In this document: in pieces, positions 47,866-58,095 of the stretch | How positions within the stretch are numbered: position 1 is the first letter of the stretch | Layout: every line of letters starts with the position of its first letter | Translations under genes and position numbers: made by a program | Assembly (NCBI RefSeq): GCF_000526635.1 | Contig: NZ_JAGL01000021.1 | Location: 1 to 64,000 of the forward strand | From: Aminobacter sp. J41 | GTDB taxonomy: Bacteria > Pseudomonadota > Alphaproteobacteria > Rhizobiales > Rhizobiaceae | Direction of reading: 5' to 3' | DNA length: 64,000 nucleotides | Notes under the pieces: model-generated | Database searches by the model: none | What the model was told of the DNA's origin: nothing | The model's input: only the letters and a program-made list of their open reading frames with translations

Positions 47866-50800
47866 GTGAAGTTCTTGAAGATCCGCAAGCTGCTTGTTGC
47901 CAATCGTTCCGAGATTGCCATCCGCGTCTTCCGCGCAGCCAATGAGCTGGGCATCAAGACGGTCGCCATCTGGGCCGAAGAAGACAAATATGCGCTCCAC
48001 CGGTTCAAGGCAGACGAGAGCTATCCGATCGGCCGCGGCCCGCATCTGAAGAAGGATCTCGGCCCGATCGAGAGCTACCTGTCGATCGACGAGGTGATCC
48101 GCGTCGCCAAGCTTTCCGGTGCGGACGCCATCCATCCTGGCTACGGCCTCTTGTCCGAAAGCCCCGAATTCGCCGACGCCTGCGCCGAGGCCGGCATTGT
48201 TTTCATTGGTCCGAAGCCAGAGACGATGCGGCGGCTGGGCAACAAGGTGGCCGCGCGCAACCTCGCGATCGAGATTGGCGTGCCGGTGGTTCCGGCAACC
48301 TACCCGCTGCCCGACGACATGGACGAGGTCGCGAAGCTTGCCGCCGAGATCGGCTATCCGCTGATGCTGAAGGCGTCGTGGGGCGGTGGCGGGCGCGGCA
48401 TGCGCGCGATCCGCTCCGAAGCCGACCTTGCCCGCGAGGTGATGGAAGCCAAGCGTGAGGCCAAGGCCGCATTCGGCAAGGACGAGGTCTATCTCGAGAA
48501 GCTGGTCGAGCGCGCGCGCCACGTTGAGGTGCAGGTGCTGGGGGACACGCACGGCAATGCCGTGCACCTGTTTGAGCGTGATTGCTCGATCCAGCGCCGC
48601 AACCAGAAGGTCGTCGAGCGCGCGCCAGCGCCGTATCTCAACGATGCGCAGCGGCAGGAGCTGTGCGGCTACGCGCTGAAGATCGCCCAGGCCACCAACT
48701 ATGTCGGCGCCGGCACCGTCGAATTCCTGATGGATGCCGATACCGGCAAGTTCTACTTCATCGAGGTCAACCCGCGCATCCAGGTCGAGCACACCGTCAC
48801 CGAGGAGGTGACGGGCATCGACATCGTCAAGGCGCAGATCCGCATTCTCGAAGGCGAGGCGATCGGGACGCCGGAATCCGGCGTGCCGGCCCAGGAGGAG
48901 ATTGGTCTGCATGGCCACGCCCTGCAGTGCCGCATCACCACTGAGGACCCGGAGCAGAATTTTATCCCGGACTATGGCCGCATCACAGCCTATCGTTCGG
49001 CGGCAGGCTTCGGCATCCGCCTCGATGGCGGCACCGCCTATACCGGTGCGATCATCACCCGCTACTACGACCCGCTGCTGGTCAAGGTGACGGCATCGGG
49101 CGGCACGCCGGATGAAGCGATCGCGCGCATGGACCGTGCGCTGCGCGAGTTCCGCATTCGCGGCGTCGCGACGAACCTCACCTTCCTCGAGGCAATCATC
49201 GGCCACCCGAAGTTCCGCGACAATTCCTACACGACGCGGTTCATCGACGAGACTCCAGAGCTGTTCAGCCAGGTCAAGCGGCAAGACCGCGCGACCAAGC
49301 TGCTGACCTATCTCGCGGATGTCACCGTCAATGGCCATCCCGAGACGAGGGGCCGTCTGAAGCCGAACAGGGATGCCGCGCGGCCGCGCGTACCTTACAT
49401 CGAAGCGCCGGTGCCGGAGGGTACCAAGCAGCTGCTCGACCAGCTGGGCCCGAAGAAGTTCGCCGAGTGGATGCGCAACGAAGAGCGTGTTCTCGTCACC
49501 GACACGACGATGCGCGACGGCCATCAGTCGCTGCTGGCGACGCGCATGCGCACGTTCGACATCGCCGGGATCGCTGGGGTCTATGCCCGTGCGCTGCCGC
49601 AGTTACTCTCGCTCGAATGCTGGGGTGGTGCCACCTTCGACGTGTCGATGCGCTTCCTCACGGAAGATCCGTGGGAGCGCCTGTCGAACGTCCGCGAGGC
49701 AGCGCCAAACCTTCTCCTGCAGATGCTGCTGCGCGGCGCGAACGGAGTCGGCTACACCAACTATCCGGATAATGTCGTCCGCTACTTCGTCAGGCAGGCG
49801 GCACAGGGCGGCGTCGACCTTTTCCGCGTGTTCGACTGCCTCAACTGGGTCGAGAACATGCGCGTCGCGATGGACGCGGTGATCGAGGAAGGCAAGCTCT
49901 GCGAAGCGGCGATCTGCTACACCGGCGACATCCTCGATCCGAACCGTGCCAAGTACGACCTCAACTACTACGTCAATCTGACGAAGGAGCTCGAGGCCGC
50001 CGGCGCGCACATCATCGCGGTGAAGGACATGGCGGGCTTGCTGAAGCCTGCGGCCGCGAAGGTGCTGTTCAGGGCACTGCGCGAGGCGACGGATCTTCCG
50101 ATCCACTTCCACACGCATGACACCTCCGGCATTGCGGCCGCCACCGTGCTGGCCGCTGTGGAGGCAGGTGTCGATGCGGTCGATGCGGCGATGGACGCAT
50201 TCTCGGGCGGTACCTCGCAGCCCTGCCTTGGCTCGATCGTCGAGGCCCTGAAGGGCGATCCGCGCGACACTGGCCTCGACACCGAGTGGATCCGCCGCAT
50301 CTCGTTCTACTGGGAAGCGGTGCGCAACCAGTACGCCGCCTTCGAAAGCGACCTGAAGGGGCCGGCCTCTGAAGTCTATCTGCACGAGATGCCGGGTGGC
50401 CAGTTCACCAACCTCAAGGAGCAGGCGCGTTCGCTCGGCCTCGAGACGCGCTGGCACGAGGTGGCGCGCGCCTATCACGACGCCAACCTGATGTTCGGCG
50501 ACATCGTCAAGGTGACGCCGTCGTCGAAGGTGGTCGGCGACATGGCGCTGATGATGGTCTCGCAGGAGCTGACCGTCGAGGACGTACTGAATCCCGCTCG
50601 CGACATTGCCTTTCCGGATTCGGTCGTGTCGATGCTGCGCGGTGACCTCGGCCAGTCGCCGGGCGGCTGGCCGGAAGCGCTGCAGAAGAAGGCGCTGAAG
50701 GGTGCGCAGCCGATCACGGTGCGTCCGGGCTCGCTGCTCGCCGATGCCGACCTTGAGGCCGAGCGCAAGCAGATCGAGGAAAAGCTCGAGCGCGAATTGA

Positions 50801-51333
50801 GCGATGCCGAGTTTGCCTCGTTCCTGATGTACCCGAAGGTGTTCACCGACTTTGCCGCCGCGCAGGCCGAGTACGGCCCGGTGAGCGTGCTGCCGACGCC
50901 GTCCTACTTCTACGGCATGGCACCGGAGGAAGAGATCTTCGTCGACCTCGAGCGCGGCAAGACGCTGGTCATCCGCTGCCTCGCCATCGGCGAGACCGAT
51001 GATCAGGGCATGGTGACGGTGTTCTTCGAACTCAACGGCCAGCCCCGCCGCGTCAAGGTGCCAAACCGCAACGCCGGTGCGAGCGCCGCCAAGGTTCGCC
51101 GCAAGGCGGAACCCGGCAATGCCGCGCATGTCGGTGCGCCGATGCCGGGCGTCATCTCGACCGTTGCGGTGGCTCAGGGCCAGAGCGTCAAGGCAGGCGA
51201 CGTGTTGCTGTCCATCGAAGCGATGAAAATGGAAACGGCGCTGCACGCCGAGCGCGATGGCGAGATCGCCGAAGTGCTGGTCAGGACCGGCGAGCAGATC
51301 GACGCCAAGGACCTGCTGATCGTCTATGCCTGA
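47866..51333 (+). CDS. pyc: Pyruvate carboxylase
   Basis: The 1155-residue enzyme adds carbonate to pyruvate to make oxaloacetate, the main anaplerotic step in rhizobia. It has an ATP-grasp biotin carboxylase domain (about 1-460; KASWGGGGRGM, FIEVNPRIQVEHTVTEE), a carboxyltransferase domain (about 540-820; TTMRDGHQSLLATRMR) and a C-terminal biotinyl domain with the biotin lysine in SIEAMKMET. The start is a GTG at 47866 with no strong ribosome site. It converges on the SH3 gene with three bases between stops. Confidence 0.95.
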   Translation: MKFLKIRKLLVANRSEIAIRVFRAANELGIKTVAIWAEEDKYALHRFKADESYPIGRGPHLKKDLGPIESYLSIDEVIRVAKLSGADAIHPGYGLLSESPEFADACAEAGIVFIGPKPETMRRLGNKVAARNLAIEIGVPVVPATYPLPDDMDEVAKLAAEIGYPLMLKASWGGGGRGMRAIRSEADLAREVMEAKREAKAAFGKDEVYLEKLVERARHVEVQVLGDTHGNAVHLFERDCSIQRRNQKVVERAPAPYLNDAQRQELCGYALKIAQATNYVGAGTVEFLMDADTGKFYFIEVNPRIQVEHTVTEEVTGIDIVKAQIRILEGEAIGTPESGVPAQEEIGLHGHALQCRITTEDPEQNFIPDYGRITAYRSAAGFGIRLDGGTAYTGAIITRYYDPLLVKVTASGGTPDEAIARMDRALREFRIRGVATNLTFLEAIIGHPKFRDNSYTTRFIDETPELFSQVKRQDRATKLLTYLADVTVNGHPETRGRLKPNRDAARPRVPYIEAPVPEGTKQLLDQLGPKKFAEWMRNEERVLVTDTTMRDGHQSLLATRMRTFDIAGIAGVYARALPQLLSLECWGGATFDVSMRFLTEDPWERLSNVREAAPNLLLQMLLRGANGVGYTNYPDNVVRYFVRQAAQGGVDLFRVFDCLNWVENMRVAMDAVIEEGKLCEAAICYTGDILDPNRAKYDLNYYVNLTKELEAAGAHIIAVKDMAGLLKPAAAKVLFRALREATDLPIHFHTHDTSGIAAATVLAAVEAGVDAVDAAMDAFSGGTSQPCLGSIVEALKGDPRDTGLDTEWIRRISFYWEAVRNQYAAFESDLKGPASEVYLHEMPGGQFTNLKEQARSLGLETRWHEVARAYHDANLMFGDIVKVTPSSKVVGDMALMMVSQELTVEDVLNPARDIAFPDSVVSMLRGDLGQSPGGWPEALQKKALKGAQPITVRPGSLLADADLEAERKQIEEKLERELSDAEFASFLMYPKVFTDFAAAQAEYGPVSVLPTPSYFYGMAPEEEIFVDLERGKTLVIRCLAIGETDDQGMVTVFFELNGQPRRVKVPNRNAGASAAKVRRKAEPGNAAHVGAPMPGVISTVAVAQGQSVKAGDVLLSIEAMKMETALHAERDGEIAEVLVRTGEQIDAKDLLIVYA

Positions 51334-51336
51334 CGA

Positions 51337-52086
51337 TCAGCGATAGTCGACGAAGTTCTTATAGATGTAGCCGGTCTTGCCCTCGTAGCTGACGGCGCAC
51401 CAGCTCTTGCAGTCGGGCTCCGCCTTGATCTCGGCGTTGGCCGGGACGATGGCGAGAACCTCGGCTTCGTCGCTTGGGCCTGCACGCATATTGACCGACG
51501 CCGAGGCGACAGCTGTGCGCAGCGGATCCGCCTCCGCCGGAGCGTTCCCTGACGGCTGGCGCTGTTCACGCGTGCCTTCATTCTGCTGCAACTGCATCTC
51601 CTCCAGCCGCTCGATGTCGTCCTCCGTCTCGGCGACCGGCACCGGCGGCACGAATGTGCTTTCGTGCGGCATCGCCTGAAGGATGGAGTTGGTCTGGGCC
51701 GGATCGGCGAGTTGCAGCGGCTTGGCGGACTGGATCAGCCGCGCGGCGGTCTCGACCGGCGGCGAAACCTTTGCCGGCTCCGTGGCCTTTACGGGTTCTG
51801 CCGGAGCAGCGGCGGGCGCATCAGGAAGGATGGTTGCCGTCGCGGGCGACGCCTCGACGCTTGCTTCGGGTGCGGCGGCTTCCCCGGCAACGTCGCTGCC
51901 GTCCGACAGGGCTCCAAACAGGAAGAACAGGGCGACGGCGCCAAAGACCGTCACCGCGAGCGGGGCCGCGGCAGGTGGCAAGTCATCGATGAAAATCTGG
52001 GTTCTCTTACGGGGCCGGCCCTCGGATGTGAGTGGGGCGAGGAAAGGTTCGGGCTGCTGGCGTTTGCGCCAAGGTAACTTTTCCAC
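51337..52086 (-). CDS. Membrane-anchored SH3-domain protein
   Basis: The 249-residue protein has a cytoplasmic basic N-terminus, one membrane helix (PLAVTVFGAVALFFLFGAL), a long region rich in A, P and E, and a C-terminal bacterial SH3 domain (ASVNMRAGPSDEAEVLAIVPANAEI to TGYIYKNFVDYR). SH3 domains of this type often bind peptidoglycan peptides. Two cysteines in DCKSWCAV are near the C-terminus. The GTG at 52086 has AAGGAG; the longer reading to 52146 lacks a site. The precise role is unknown. Confidence 0.78.
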   Translation of the reverse strand: MEKLPWRKRQQPEPFLAPLTSEGRPRKRTQIFIDDLPPAAAPLAVTVFGAVALFFLFGALSDGSDVAGEAAAPEASVEASPATATILPDAPAAAPAEPVKATEPAKVSPPVETAARLIQSAKPLQLADPAQTNSILQAMPHESTFVPPVPVAETEDDIERLEEMQLQQNEGTREQRQPSGNAPAEADPLRTAVASASVNMRAGPSDEAEVLAIVPANAEIKAEPDCKSWCAVSYEGKTGYIYKNFVDYR

Positions 52087-52282
52087 TGGGCTACTCCTTG
52101 CGAAGCGATCAGCCGCGCTGCGCAAAACTCTGGACGCGGAATCCATGGAATCTGAATGTGGCCTCGTTTGGTCGCCTTTGTGGCAGTTGATCCGGCTCCC
52201 CCGGAAATTGGCCCCTGTGGCCCATTGACCGGCCCCGCGAACGCTTTAGGTTCCGCGCGTCACGCAGGGATTTCACTGAACA

Positions 52283-53452
52283 ATGCAGGATCAAAGACAA
52301 GCAGCGCGCCTCGGTCGCTGGGCGGTTGCAGCGATGTTTTTCGCGAACGGTTTTGTCACTGGCAGCTGGGCGCCGCAGGTGCCGGTTCTCCTGTCACGCT
52401 TTGACATTGCCGAGACGGTGGTCGGCCTGCTGATCCTGATCTTCGGCATTGGCGCGCTGGTGGCGATGCCGACCTGCGGCTGGCTGATGGGCCGCCATGG
52501 TTCGCGCGCGGTCCTGCGCGGGTTTGCGGCGCTGCTGGGGTTGGTGCTGCCAGCCGTGGCACTGGCGCCCAATCTCGTTCTCGTCATCCCGGCGATCTTT
52601 GCGCTCGGGGCGATCGTCGGCGGCATGGACGTCGCGATGAACACGCATGCGGTGGAGACCGAGCGCCAGCTGGGCAGGGCAATCATGTCCTCTTCGCACG
52701 GCTTCTGGAGCCTCGGCGGCTTTGCCGGAAGCGCCACCGGTGGCCTGCTCATCCAGAACACGGGACACATCATGCAGGCGCTCATCGTCGGCGCGATCGC
52801 CTACGTCCTCGTCGCCGGCGCCTGGCTACGGCTCGTCGACGGCGAGATCCGCACAACGTCAGGCAAGCGCGAGCCGTTCTCCTTCCCGAAGGATCCGCTG
52901 ATTTACTTGGTGGGCATCGTCTCGCTGTTCTGCATGATCCCGGAGGGCTCGGTGCTCGAATGGGGCGCGCTGCATCTCCAGCGTAGCCTTGGCGCGGAGA
53001 TCGGCCTTGCCGGCTTTGCCTTCGGCGGCTTTGCCGTAACGATGGCGATCATGCGCTTTATCGGCGACGGCATCCGCAACCGCTTCGGCGCGGTGAAGAC
53101 GCTGCGCGTCTCGGCGCTGATTGCCGGCGTCGGCGTCTTGATGGCTGGCCTTGCGCCCAATCCCTACATGGCGATCGCGGCGTTTGCCTTCGCAGGCATT
53201 GGTGTTGCTAACCTTGTGCCAATCGTCTTCTCGGCCGCGGGAAACCATGCAGGCGTTGCTTCGGCGACCGCGGTGAGCGTCGTCACTACCATGGGCTATT
53301 CCGGCATGCTGGTGGCGCCGTCCGCCATCGGCTTCATCGGCGAGCATCTCGGCTTCCCGGTTGTCTTCGCCGGCCTGTCGCTGTTCCTGTTCGTCGTCAG
53401 CGCGATGGCCCGCATCGTCAAGCGCGCGGACTTCGTGCACTCGCAAGAGTAA
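52283..53452 (+). CDS. MFS transporter (YbjJ-like)
   Basis: The 389-residue protein has about 12 helices, and the first half starts with FANGFVTGSWAPQVPVLLSRF as in YbjJ-like major facilitators. An MFS loop motif is seen as GWLMGRHGSRAVLRG between helices 2 and 3. No ribosome site stands out before the ATG. The substrate is unknown; sugars or drugs are both possible in this subfamily. Confidence 0.85.
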   Translation: MQDQRQAARLGRWAVAAMFFANGFVTGSWAPQVPVLLSRFDIAETVVGLLILIFGIGALVAMPTCGWLMGRHGSRAVLRGFAALLGLVLPAVALAPNLVLVIPAIFALGAIVGGMDVAMNTHAVETERQLGRAIMSSSHGFWSLGGFAGSATGGLLIQNTGHIMQALIVGAIAYVLVAGAWLRLVDGEIRTTSGKREPFSFPKDPLIYLVGIVSLFCMIPEGSVLEWGALHLQRSLGAEIGLAGFAFGGFAVTMAIMRFIGDGIRNRFGAVKTLRVSALIAGVGVLMAGLAPNPYMAIAAFAFAGIGVANLVPIVFSAAGNHAGVASATAVSVVTTMGYSGMLVAPSAIGFIGEHLGFPVVFAGLSLFLFVVSAMARIVKRADFVHSQE

Positions 53453-53466
53453 CCGCCAAAACGGAA

Positions 53467-53488
53467 GAGGCTGCCCGCAGGCAGCCTC
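53467..53488. terminator. Hairpin after the MFS gene
   Basis: A perfect 9-bp stem (53467-53475 with 53480-53488) has a four-base loop. It lacks a strong T run on either strand and is placed between convergent genes, so it probably acts as a shared weak terminator. Confidence 0.55.
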
Positions 53489-53511
53489 ATCACGTTACGC
53501 AATAATCAAAG

Positions 53512-53670
53512 CTATAGCCGTCCCATAAGGACCAGTATCAACACGATGACAAGGACCACGCCGAGGATGCCGGAGGGTCCGTATCCCCATCCGCGCGAGT
53601 AGGGCCAGGCCGGAACCGCGCCCAGCAAAATCAGGATGAGGATGATGATAAGAATTGTACCGAGGGTCAT
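53512..53670 (-). CDS. DUF3309 micro membrane protein
   Basis: The 52-residue product has two hydrophobic helices: MTLGTILIIILILILLGAVP, and the stretch after the conserved turn PAWPYSRGWGYGPSG, which continues as ILGVVLVIVLILVLMG. This matches the DUF3309 family of small alphaproteobacterial proteins, whose function is not known. It is too short to stand out by length alone; the family turn makes the call. Confidence 0.85.
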   Translation of the reverse strand: MTLGTILIIILILILLGAVPAWPYSRGWGYGPSGILGVVLVIVLILVLMGRL

Positions 53671-53727
53671 CTCGTCGCCCTTTCATGACCAATCACGCAT
53701 CAACAATGTGATCTTCACGATATTGTT

Positions 53728-53746
53728 CCCGAACGAGTTTTTCGGG
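53728..53746 (-). terminator. Weak hairpin after the RND transporter gene
   Basis: A perfect 6-bp stem (53728-53733 with 53741-53746) has a seven-base loop. The minus-strand tail is AT-rich (AACAATAT) but not a T run. Confidence 0.35.
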
Positions 53747-53762
53747 CGGCGCTGGCGGCGGA

Positions 53763-56700
53763 TTACTCCGCCGCCCGGCTGTAGGCAGGAGTGGCGCCGA
53801 CAGGTTCGTCATTCGAGGCCTTGTCGCCGCCGGCGCTGCGGCGCCGCCAGAAGAACAGGCGTCCGAGCAGGCTGCGGTTTTCCTCGCCCTCACGTGGCGT
53901 CTCGCGGGTAAACACCATCAGCGCCGCCGGGGTTACTATCAGCGTCAGGACCGTCGCGAAGGCGAGGCCGAAGACAATCGCCGAGGAGAGCGAGATCCAC
54001 CACTGTGTCGACGGCGCGTTGATCGTCGTCTCATGGTGGAAGAGCTCGAGGCCAAGGCCCATCGCGATCGGCAAGACGCCGAGGATCGCCGCCGCCGCCG
54101 TCAGCACGACGGGGCGTGCACGCTCGCGGCAGGTCTGCAGCACCGCGTCCATCTTGCTCCAGCCCTCGTGGCGCAGACGGTCGTAGGTGTCGATCAGCAC
54201 GATGTTGTTGTTCACCACGACACCCGCGAGTGCGATGACGCCGATGCCCGACATGATGATGCCGAAGGCCTGACCGGTGATCAGCAGGCCGAGGAACACG
54301 CCGATCGTCGCCATCACCACAGTCATCAGCACCAGGAACACGCTGGTGAACTTGTTGAACTGGGCAAGCAGCACGATGAAGATCAGGAACACGGCCGCGC
54401 CGAATGCCCGCGAAAGGAAGGCGCTGGCCTCATCGCTTTCTTCGCTCGAACCGGCGAGCTTCCAGCGTGCGTTGCCGAGGTCCATCTCGCCTACAGCCTT
54501 CGCCACTTCCGCCTGCACGGCGGCGACCTGGAAGCCGTTGGCGACATTCGCCTGAACCACGATCGTCCGCTGGCCGTCGATGCGGTTGAGGACGCCCGTG
54601 CGCGGCTCCGCCTTACGCGAGACGAAGTTCGAGATCGGCACGGAGCCCTGCGGGGTCTCGACGCGCAGCTGGTCGAGGGTCGAGAGCGTGCGCCGGTCCT
54701 CGGGCAGCCGCAGCCGGATATCGACCGCGTCATCCGCGCCGGCCGGGCGGTAGTCGGTCAGTTTGAGGCCCGTGGTGACGAGCTGGACGACTGTGCCGAC
54801 CGCGATGGGGCTGATGCCGTACTGCGCGGCCTTCGTGCGGTCGACCGTCAGTGCCCAGTCCACACCGGGGGGCGGCAGACCGTCGGCAATGTCGATCACG
54901 CCGGGGACCTGTCCGATGCGCGCAGCCACTTGCCGCGCCTTGTCCTCAAGGCCGGCCGGATCCGCCGCGGAGATGCGAAGCTGGATCGGCTTGCCGGTCG
55001 GCGGGCCAGCATCCGGGACGCGCACCTCGACGTCGACGCCGGGAATGCCGGCCATCGTAACGCGCAGGTCATCCAGAATCTCGTTGGCAGGCTTGCGCTC
55101 ACGCCAATCGACGAACTCGTACTGGATCACGCCGACCACGTCTTCGGGGACGTCCTGCCCGCCGCCGCGCGTCTGGCCCACCGTCGTGTAGACGGACTTG
55201 ATGCCCGGCCAGCCGAGCAGCCGGTCCTCCGCAACGCGGGTCGCCTGGTCCATTTCCGCGAGCGAAAGGTTGCCGCGTGCGTGGACGTACAGCAGGCCAT
55301 AGTCCGGCTCGACGTTCGGGAAGAACTCGACGCCTGCGCCATAGTGCGAATAGGTGTACATGACGCCGAACAGCAGGGCGACCGCGCCCACCAGCACCGT
55401 CTTCGGGTAGCTGACCGCCTTCTTGACGAGCGCCATGTAAGCGCCGTCGCGGCGCTCTTCCTCTGGAATGACGTGCGCGTGAGCGAACTTCGCGCCAATG
55501 GTCGGCGTGAAGACCAGCGCGTACAGCATCGAAGCGGCCAGCGTCACGATCAGCGTGATCGGCATGTACATCATGAAGCTGCCGACGATGCCGGGCCAGA
55601 ACAGCAGCGGCGAGAACGCCGCAATACGCGTCAGCGTCGCGGCCGCGACCGGGCCTGCCATGCGCTTGGCGGCAAGCTCGAACGCCTGCTCGCGCGGCAT
55701 GCCTTCCGACATGCGCCGCTCGGCGAACTCAACGACGATGATCGCGTCGTCGACCAGCATGCCGACCGCAAGGATGAGGCTGAACAGCACGATCATGTTG
55801 ATCGTGAAGCCCATCAGTGCCAGCAGCAGGATGCCCATCAGGAACGATGACGGGATCGCCAGGCCAATGATGAGCGAGGACCTTCCCGACAGCGCATAGA
55901 GGATCACGATGAAGACGAGGATGACCGCGATCAGCACGTGGTTCTGCAGGTCGCCAAGCAGCTGGATGATGAAGGTGGACTTGTCCTGCGTGTAGGTGAC
56001 CTGCATCCCCTCGGGCAGGTTCTTCTGGAACTCGTCGGCAAGCGCCTTCACCTGATCGACCGTCTCGACGAGGTTCGAGCCGATGCGCTTCTTCACCTCG
56101 ATCGCGATCGCAGGTTTGCCGTCGATGCGGCTGATCGTTTCCGCGTCCTTGTGGGTCGAGCGGATGGTGGCGAGGTCCTGCGCGCGCACGATGGCGTTGG
56201 GACCGGCAACGACCGGCAGGGTGGCGACGTCTTCGACCGTCTCGATCAGCGCCGGGACCTTGACCGAATAACGGCCTTCAGAGCCTTCGAGTGCGCCGGC
56301 GGCGACAAGGCTGTTCGAGGCGCCGACGCCCTGAATGAGCTGGTCAAGCTGGAGTCCATAGGACGAAAGCTTCATCGGGTCGATGACGACCTCGACGAGA
56401 TCGTCACGGGCGCCCTTGAGCACAGCCTCGAGCACGCCCGGTACTTCCTCGATGCGGTCGCGCAGCTCGCGTGCCGCGGTCGTCAGGGTGCGCTCAGGCA
56501 CGTCACCCGAAAGCGTGACGACCAGCACGGGGAACTCGGAAATGTTGACCTCGTGCACGGTTGGCTCTTCCGCGCCTTGCGGGATGTCGGGCCGCGCGTC
56601 GGAGACCTTGTTGCGCGTGTCGTCGAGCGCCGTCTTCAGGTCCGTCGACGGGTCGAACTCGAGCAGGACGTAGCCCCCGCCTTCATAGGCGGCCGAGCGC

Positions 56701-56939
56701 ATTTCCTTGACGCCCTTGATCGTCTTCAGCTTCGTTTCAATCGGGCGCAGCAGGAGCCGCTCCGAGTCCTCGGGCGAGATGCCCTGATAGATCAGGCTCA
56801 CATAGATGATCGGAATGGGAACGTCGGGCTCTGCTTCCTTCGGGATCGAGATGTAGGAAAGCGCGCCCGCGATCATCAGGAACACGAGCGTGGTCAGCGT
56901 CAGGCGCGCGTTCCGGACCGCAAGTCGTACGATATCCAT
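53763..56939 (-). CDS. RND efflux transporter permease
   Basis: The 1058-residue RND pump is of the HAE-like AcrB type, with two sets of a membrane helix, a porter domain and five more helices. The proton-relay aspartates are in AVGMLVDDAIIVVEF in helix 4. It has the N-terminal KEAEPDVPIPIIYVSLIYQG, which is closer to the YegN/MdtB or CusA-distant branch than to AcrB. It works with the adaptor that lies 10 bases upstream in the operon. The outer-membrane channel is not in the window. The substrate is unknown. Confidence 0.88.
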   Translation of the reverse strand: MDIVRLAVRNARLTLTTLVFLMIAGALSYISIPKEAEPDVPIPIIYVSLIYQGISPEDSERLLLRPIETKLKTIKGVKEMRSAAYEGGGYVLLEFDPSTDLKTALDDTRNKVSDARPDIPQGAEEPTVHEVNISEFPVLVVTLSGDVPERTLTTAARELRDRIEEVPGVLEAVLKGARDDLVEVVIDPMKLSSYGLQLDQLIQGVGASNSLVAAGALEGSEGRYSVKVPALIETVEDVATLPVVAGPNAIVRAQDLATIRSTHKDAETISRIDGKPAIAIEVKKRIGSNLVETVDQVKALADEFQKNLPEGMQVTYTQDKSTFIIQLLGDLQNHVLIAVILVFIVILYALSGRSSLIIGLAIPSSFLMGILLLALMGFTINMIVLFSLILAVGMLVDDAIIVVEFAERRMSEGMPREQAFELAAKRMAGPVAAATLTRIAAFSPLLFWPGIVGSFMMYMPITLIVTLAASMLYALVFTPTIGAKFAHAHVIPEEERRDGAYMALVKKAVSYPKTVLVGAVALLFGVMYTYSHYGAGVEFFPNVEPDYGLLYVHARGNLSLAEMDQATRVAEDRLLGWPGIKSVYTTVGQTRGGGQDVPEDVVGVIQYEFVDWRERKPANEILDDLRVTMAGIPGVDVEVRVPDAGPPTGKPIQLRISAADPAGLEDKARQVAARIGQVPGVIDIADGLPPPGVDWALTVDRTKAAQYGISPIAVGTVVQLVTTGLKLTDYRPAGADDAVDIRLRLPEDRRTLSTLDQLRVETPQGSVPISNFVSRKAEPRTGVLNRIDGQRTIVVQANVANGFQVAAVQAEVAKAVGEMDLGNARWKLAGSSEESDEASAFLSRAFGAAVFLIFIVLLAQFNKFTSVFLVLMTVVMATIGVFLGLLITGQAFGIIMSGIGVIALAGVVVNNNIVLIDTYDRLRHEGWSKMDAVLQTCRERARPVVLTAAAAILGVLPIAMGLGLELFHHETTINAPSTQWWISLSSAIVFGLAFATVLTLIVTPAALMVFTRETPREGEENRSLLGRLFFWRRRSAGGDKASNDEPVGATPAYSRAAE

Positions 56940-56949
56940 GACATGCCCC

Positions 56950-58095
56950 TTAGAGGGTGCCGCCAGCCGCTACTTCGGCCAGCTTCTTGATGGTTTCCGG
57001 GTCGGCGTCGACCGGATTGACCGTGTCGCCCTCGGAGATCATCTCCTGCCCCGCCACGATGATGCGCACGTCGTCGGGAATACCGGCGAGGACGAGGCCG
57101 TGAGGGGTGTCGTCGACGAGGTCGATCGGGAAGAACACCACCTTGTCGCTGGCGTCGACCGCACGGATGCCGAGGTCGCCGTCGGCGCTGAGCGTGACGA
57201 CGGAACGCGGCAGGATCGTTGCGGGCACCGGATCGGCACGCAGCGTAATCTCTGCGGTCATGCCCGACGGAACCTTGCCGTCCGGGTTCGGGATCGCGAT
57301 CTCGACGCGGAAGGTGCGTGTGGTGGTCGTGGCGTCGCGGCTCACATGCCGCAGTTCGCCCTCGACCTGCATGCCATTGACCAAGCGCACTTCGGCCTTG
57401 TCACCGGGCTCGACGAAGCCAAGGTCACGCTCCGACACCTCGCCGCGAGCAAGGATCGGATCGAGATTGAGGATCGTTGCCACCGGCGCTCCGACCTGCA
57501 CCGCGGTCCCGAGCTCGACGTCGATCTTGTCGATCGTGCCGGGGAAGGGGGCGCGCACGATGTTGCGGTTGAGTTCCGCCTCCGCGGCTTCGAGCCCGGA
57601 ACGGGCAAGCGCAAGTGCGGACATTGCCGTATCGAGCTGCTGCTTGGAGACGCTGCCCTGCTTGTGGAGCTTTTGGGCCGCTTCGGCTTCGGTCTCGCGC
57701 TGCTTCAGCGTCTGGCGCGCGGCCTCGACCGCGGCTTCCTTGCCCTCAGCCTCGAGCTTCAGGATGACGTCGCCGCGATTGACGCGATCGCCGAGCTTGA
57801 CCGGCAGTTCCTCGATAACACCAGCCGTGCGTGCCGCCAGGACCGCGCGCTGGTCGGCGTCGGTATAGCCGGACATGCGGATGGCGCGCGAATGCTCGAT
57901 ACGGATTGGCTTGAGAACGCCGACGGTGCGCAGCGGCGTGGAGACCTGCTGCTCTTCAGCCGGTTTCTTTGCAGCCGCAGCCGGATCCTCACCGGCCGCG
58001 CTGCCGACCGAGGAGAATTCCCCGGTGGCAACCCACGCAACAGTACCGATCAGGACGGCAATCGCCGCAACCTTGTGAAACTTTATCCTGGGCAT
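56950..58095 (-). CDS. RND efflux periplasmic adaptor (membrane fusion protein)
   Basis: The 381-residue protein has an N-terminal helix (AAIAVLIGTVAWVATGEF), a barrel-sandwich domain split by a coiled hairpin (about 100-185), and beta-barrel and C-terminal domains. GVIEELPVKLGDRVNRGDVI and RAPFPGTIDKIDVELGT are typical of the adaptor's lipoyl-like halves. It joins the RND pump to an outer-membrane channel. The start is ATG 58095 or a GTG at 58113. Confidence 0.88.
   Translation of the reverse strand: MPRIKFHKVAAIAVLIGTVAWVATGEFSSVGSAAGEDPAAAAKKPAEEQQVSTPLRTVGVLKPIRIEHSRAIRMSGYTDADQRAVLAARTAGVIEELPVKLGDRVNRGDVILKLEAEGKEAAVEAARQTLKQRETEAEAAQKLHKQGSVSKQQLDTAMSALALARSGLEAAEAELNRNIVRAPFPGTIDKIDVELGTAVQVGAPVATILNLDPILARGEVSERDLGFVEPGDKAEVRLVNGMQVEGELRHVSRDATTTTRTFRVEIAIPNPDGKVPSGMTAEITLRADPVPATILPRSVVTLSADGDLGIRAVDASDKVVFFPIDLVDDTPHGLVLAGIPDDVRIIVAGQEMISEGDTVNPVDADPETIKKLAEVAAGGTL

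Noticed and set aside
54033-55850. 605-codon open frame on the plus strand
   Set aside because: It is antisense to the RND permease, and its H-, R- and D-rich composition is that of a shadow frame.
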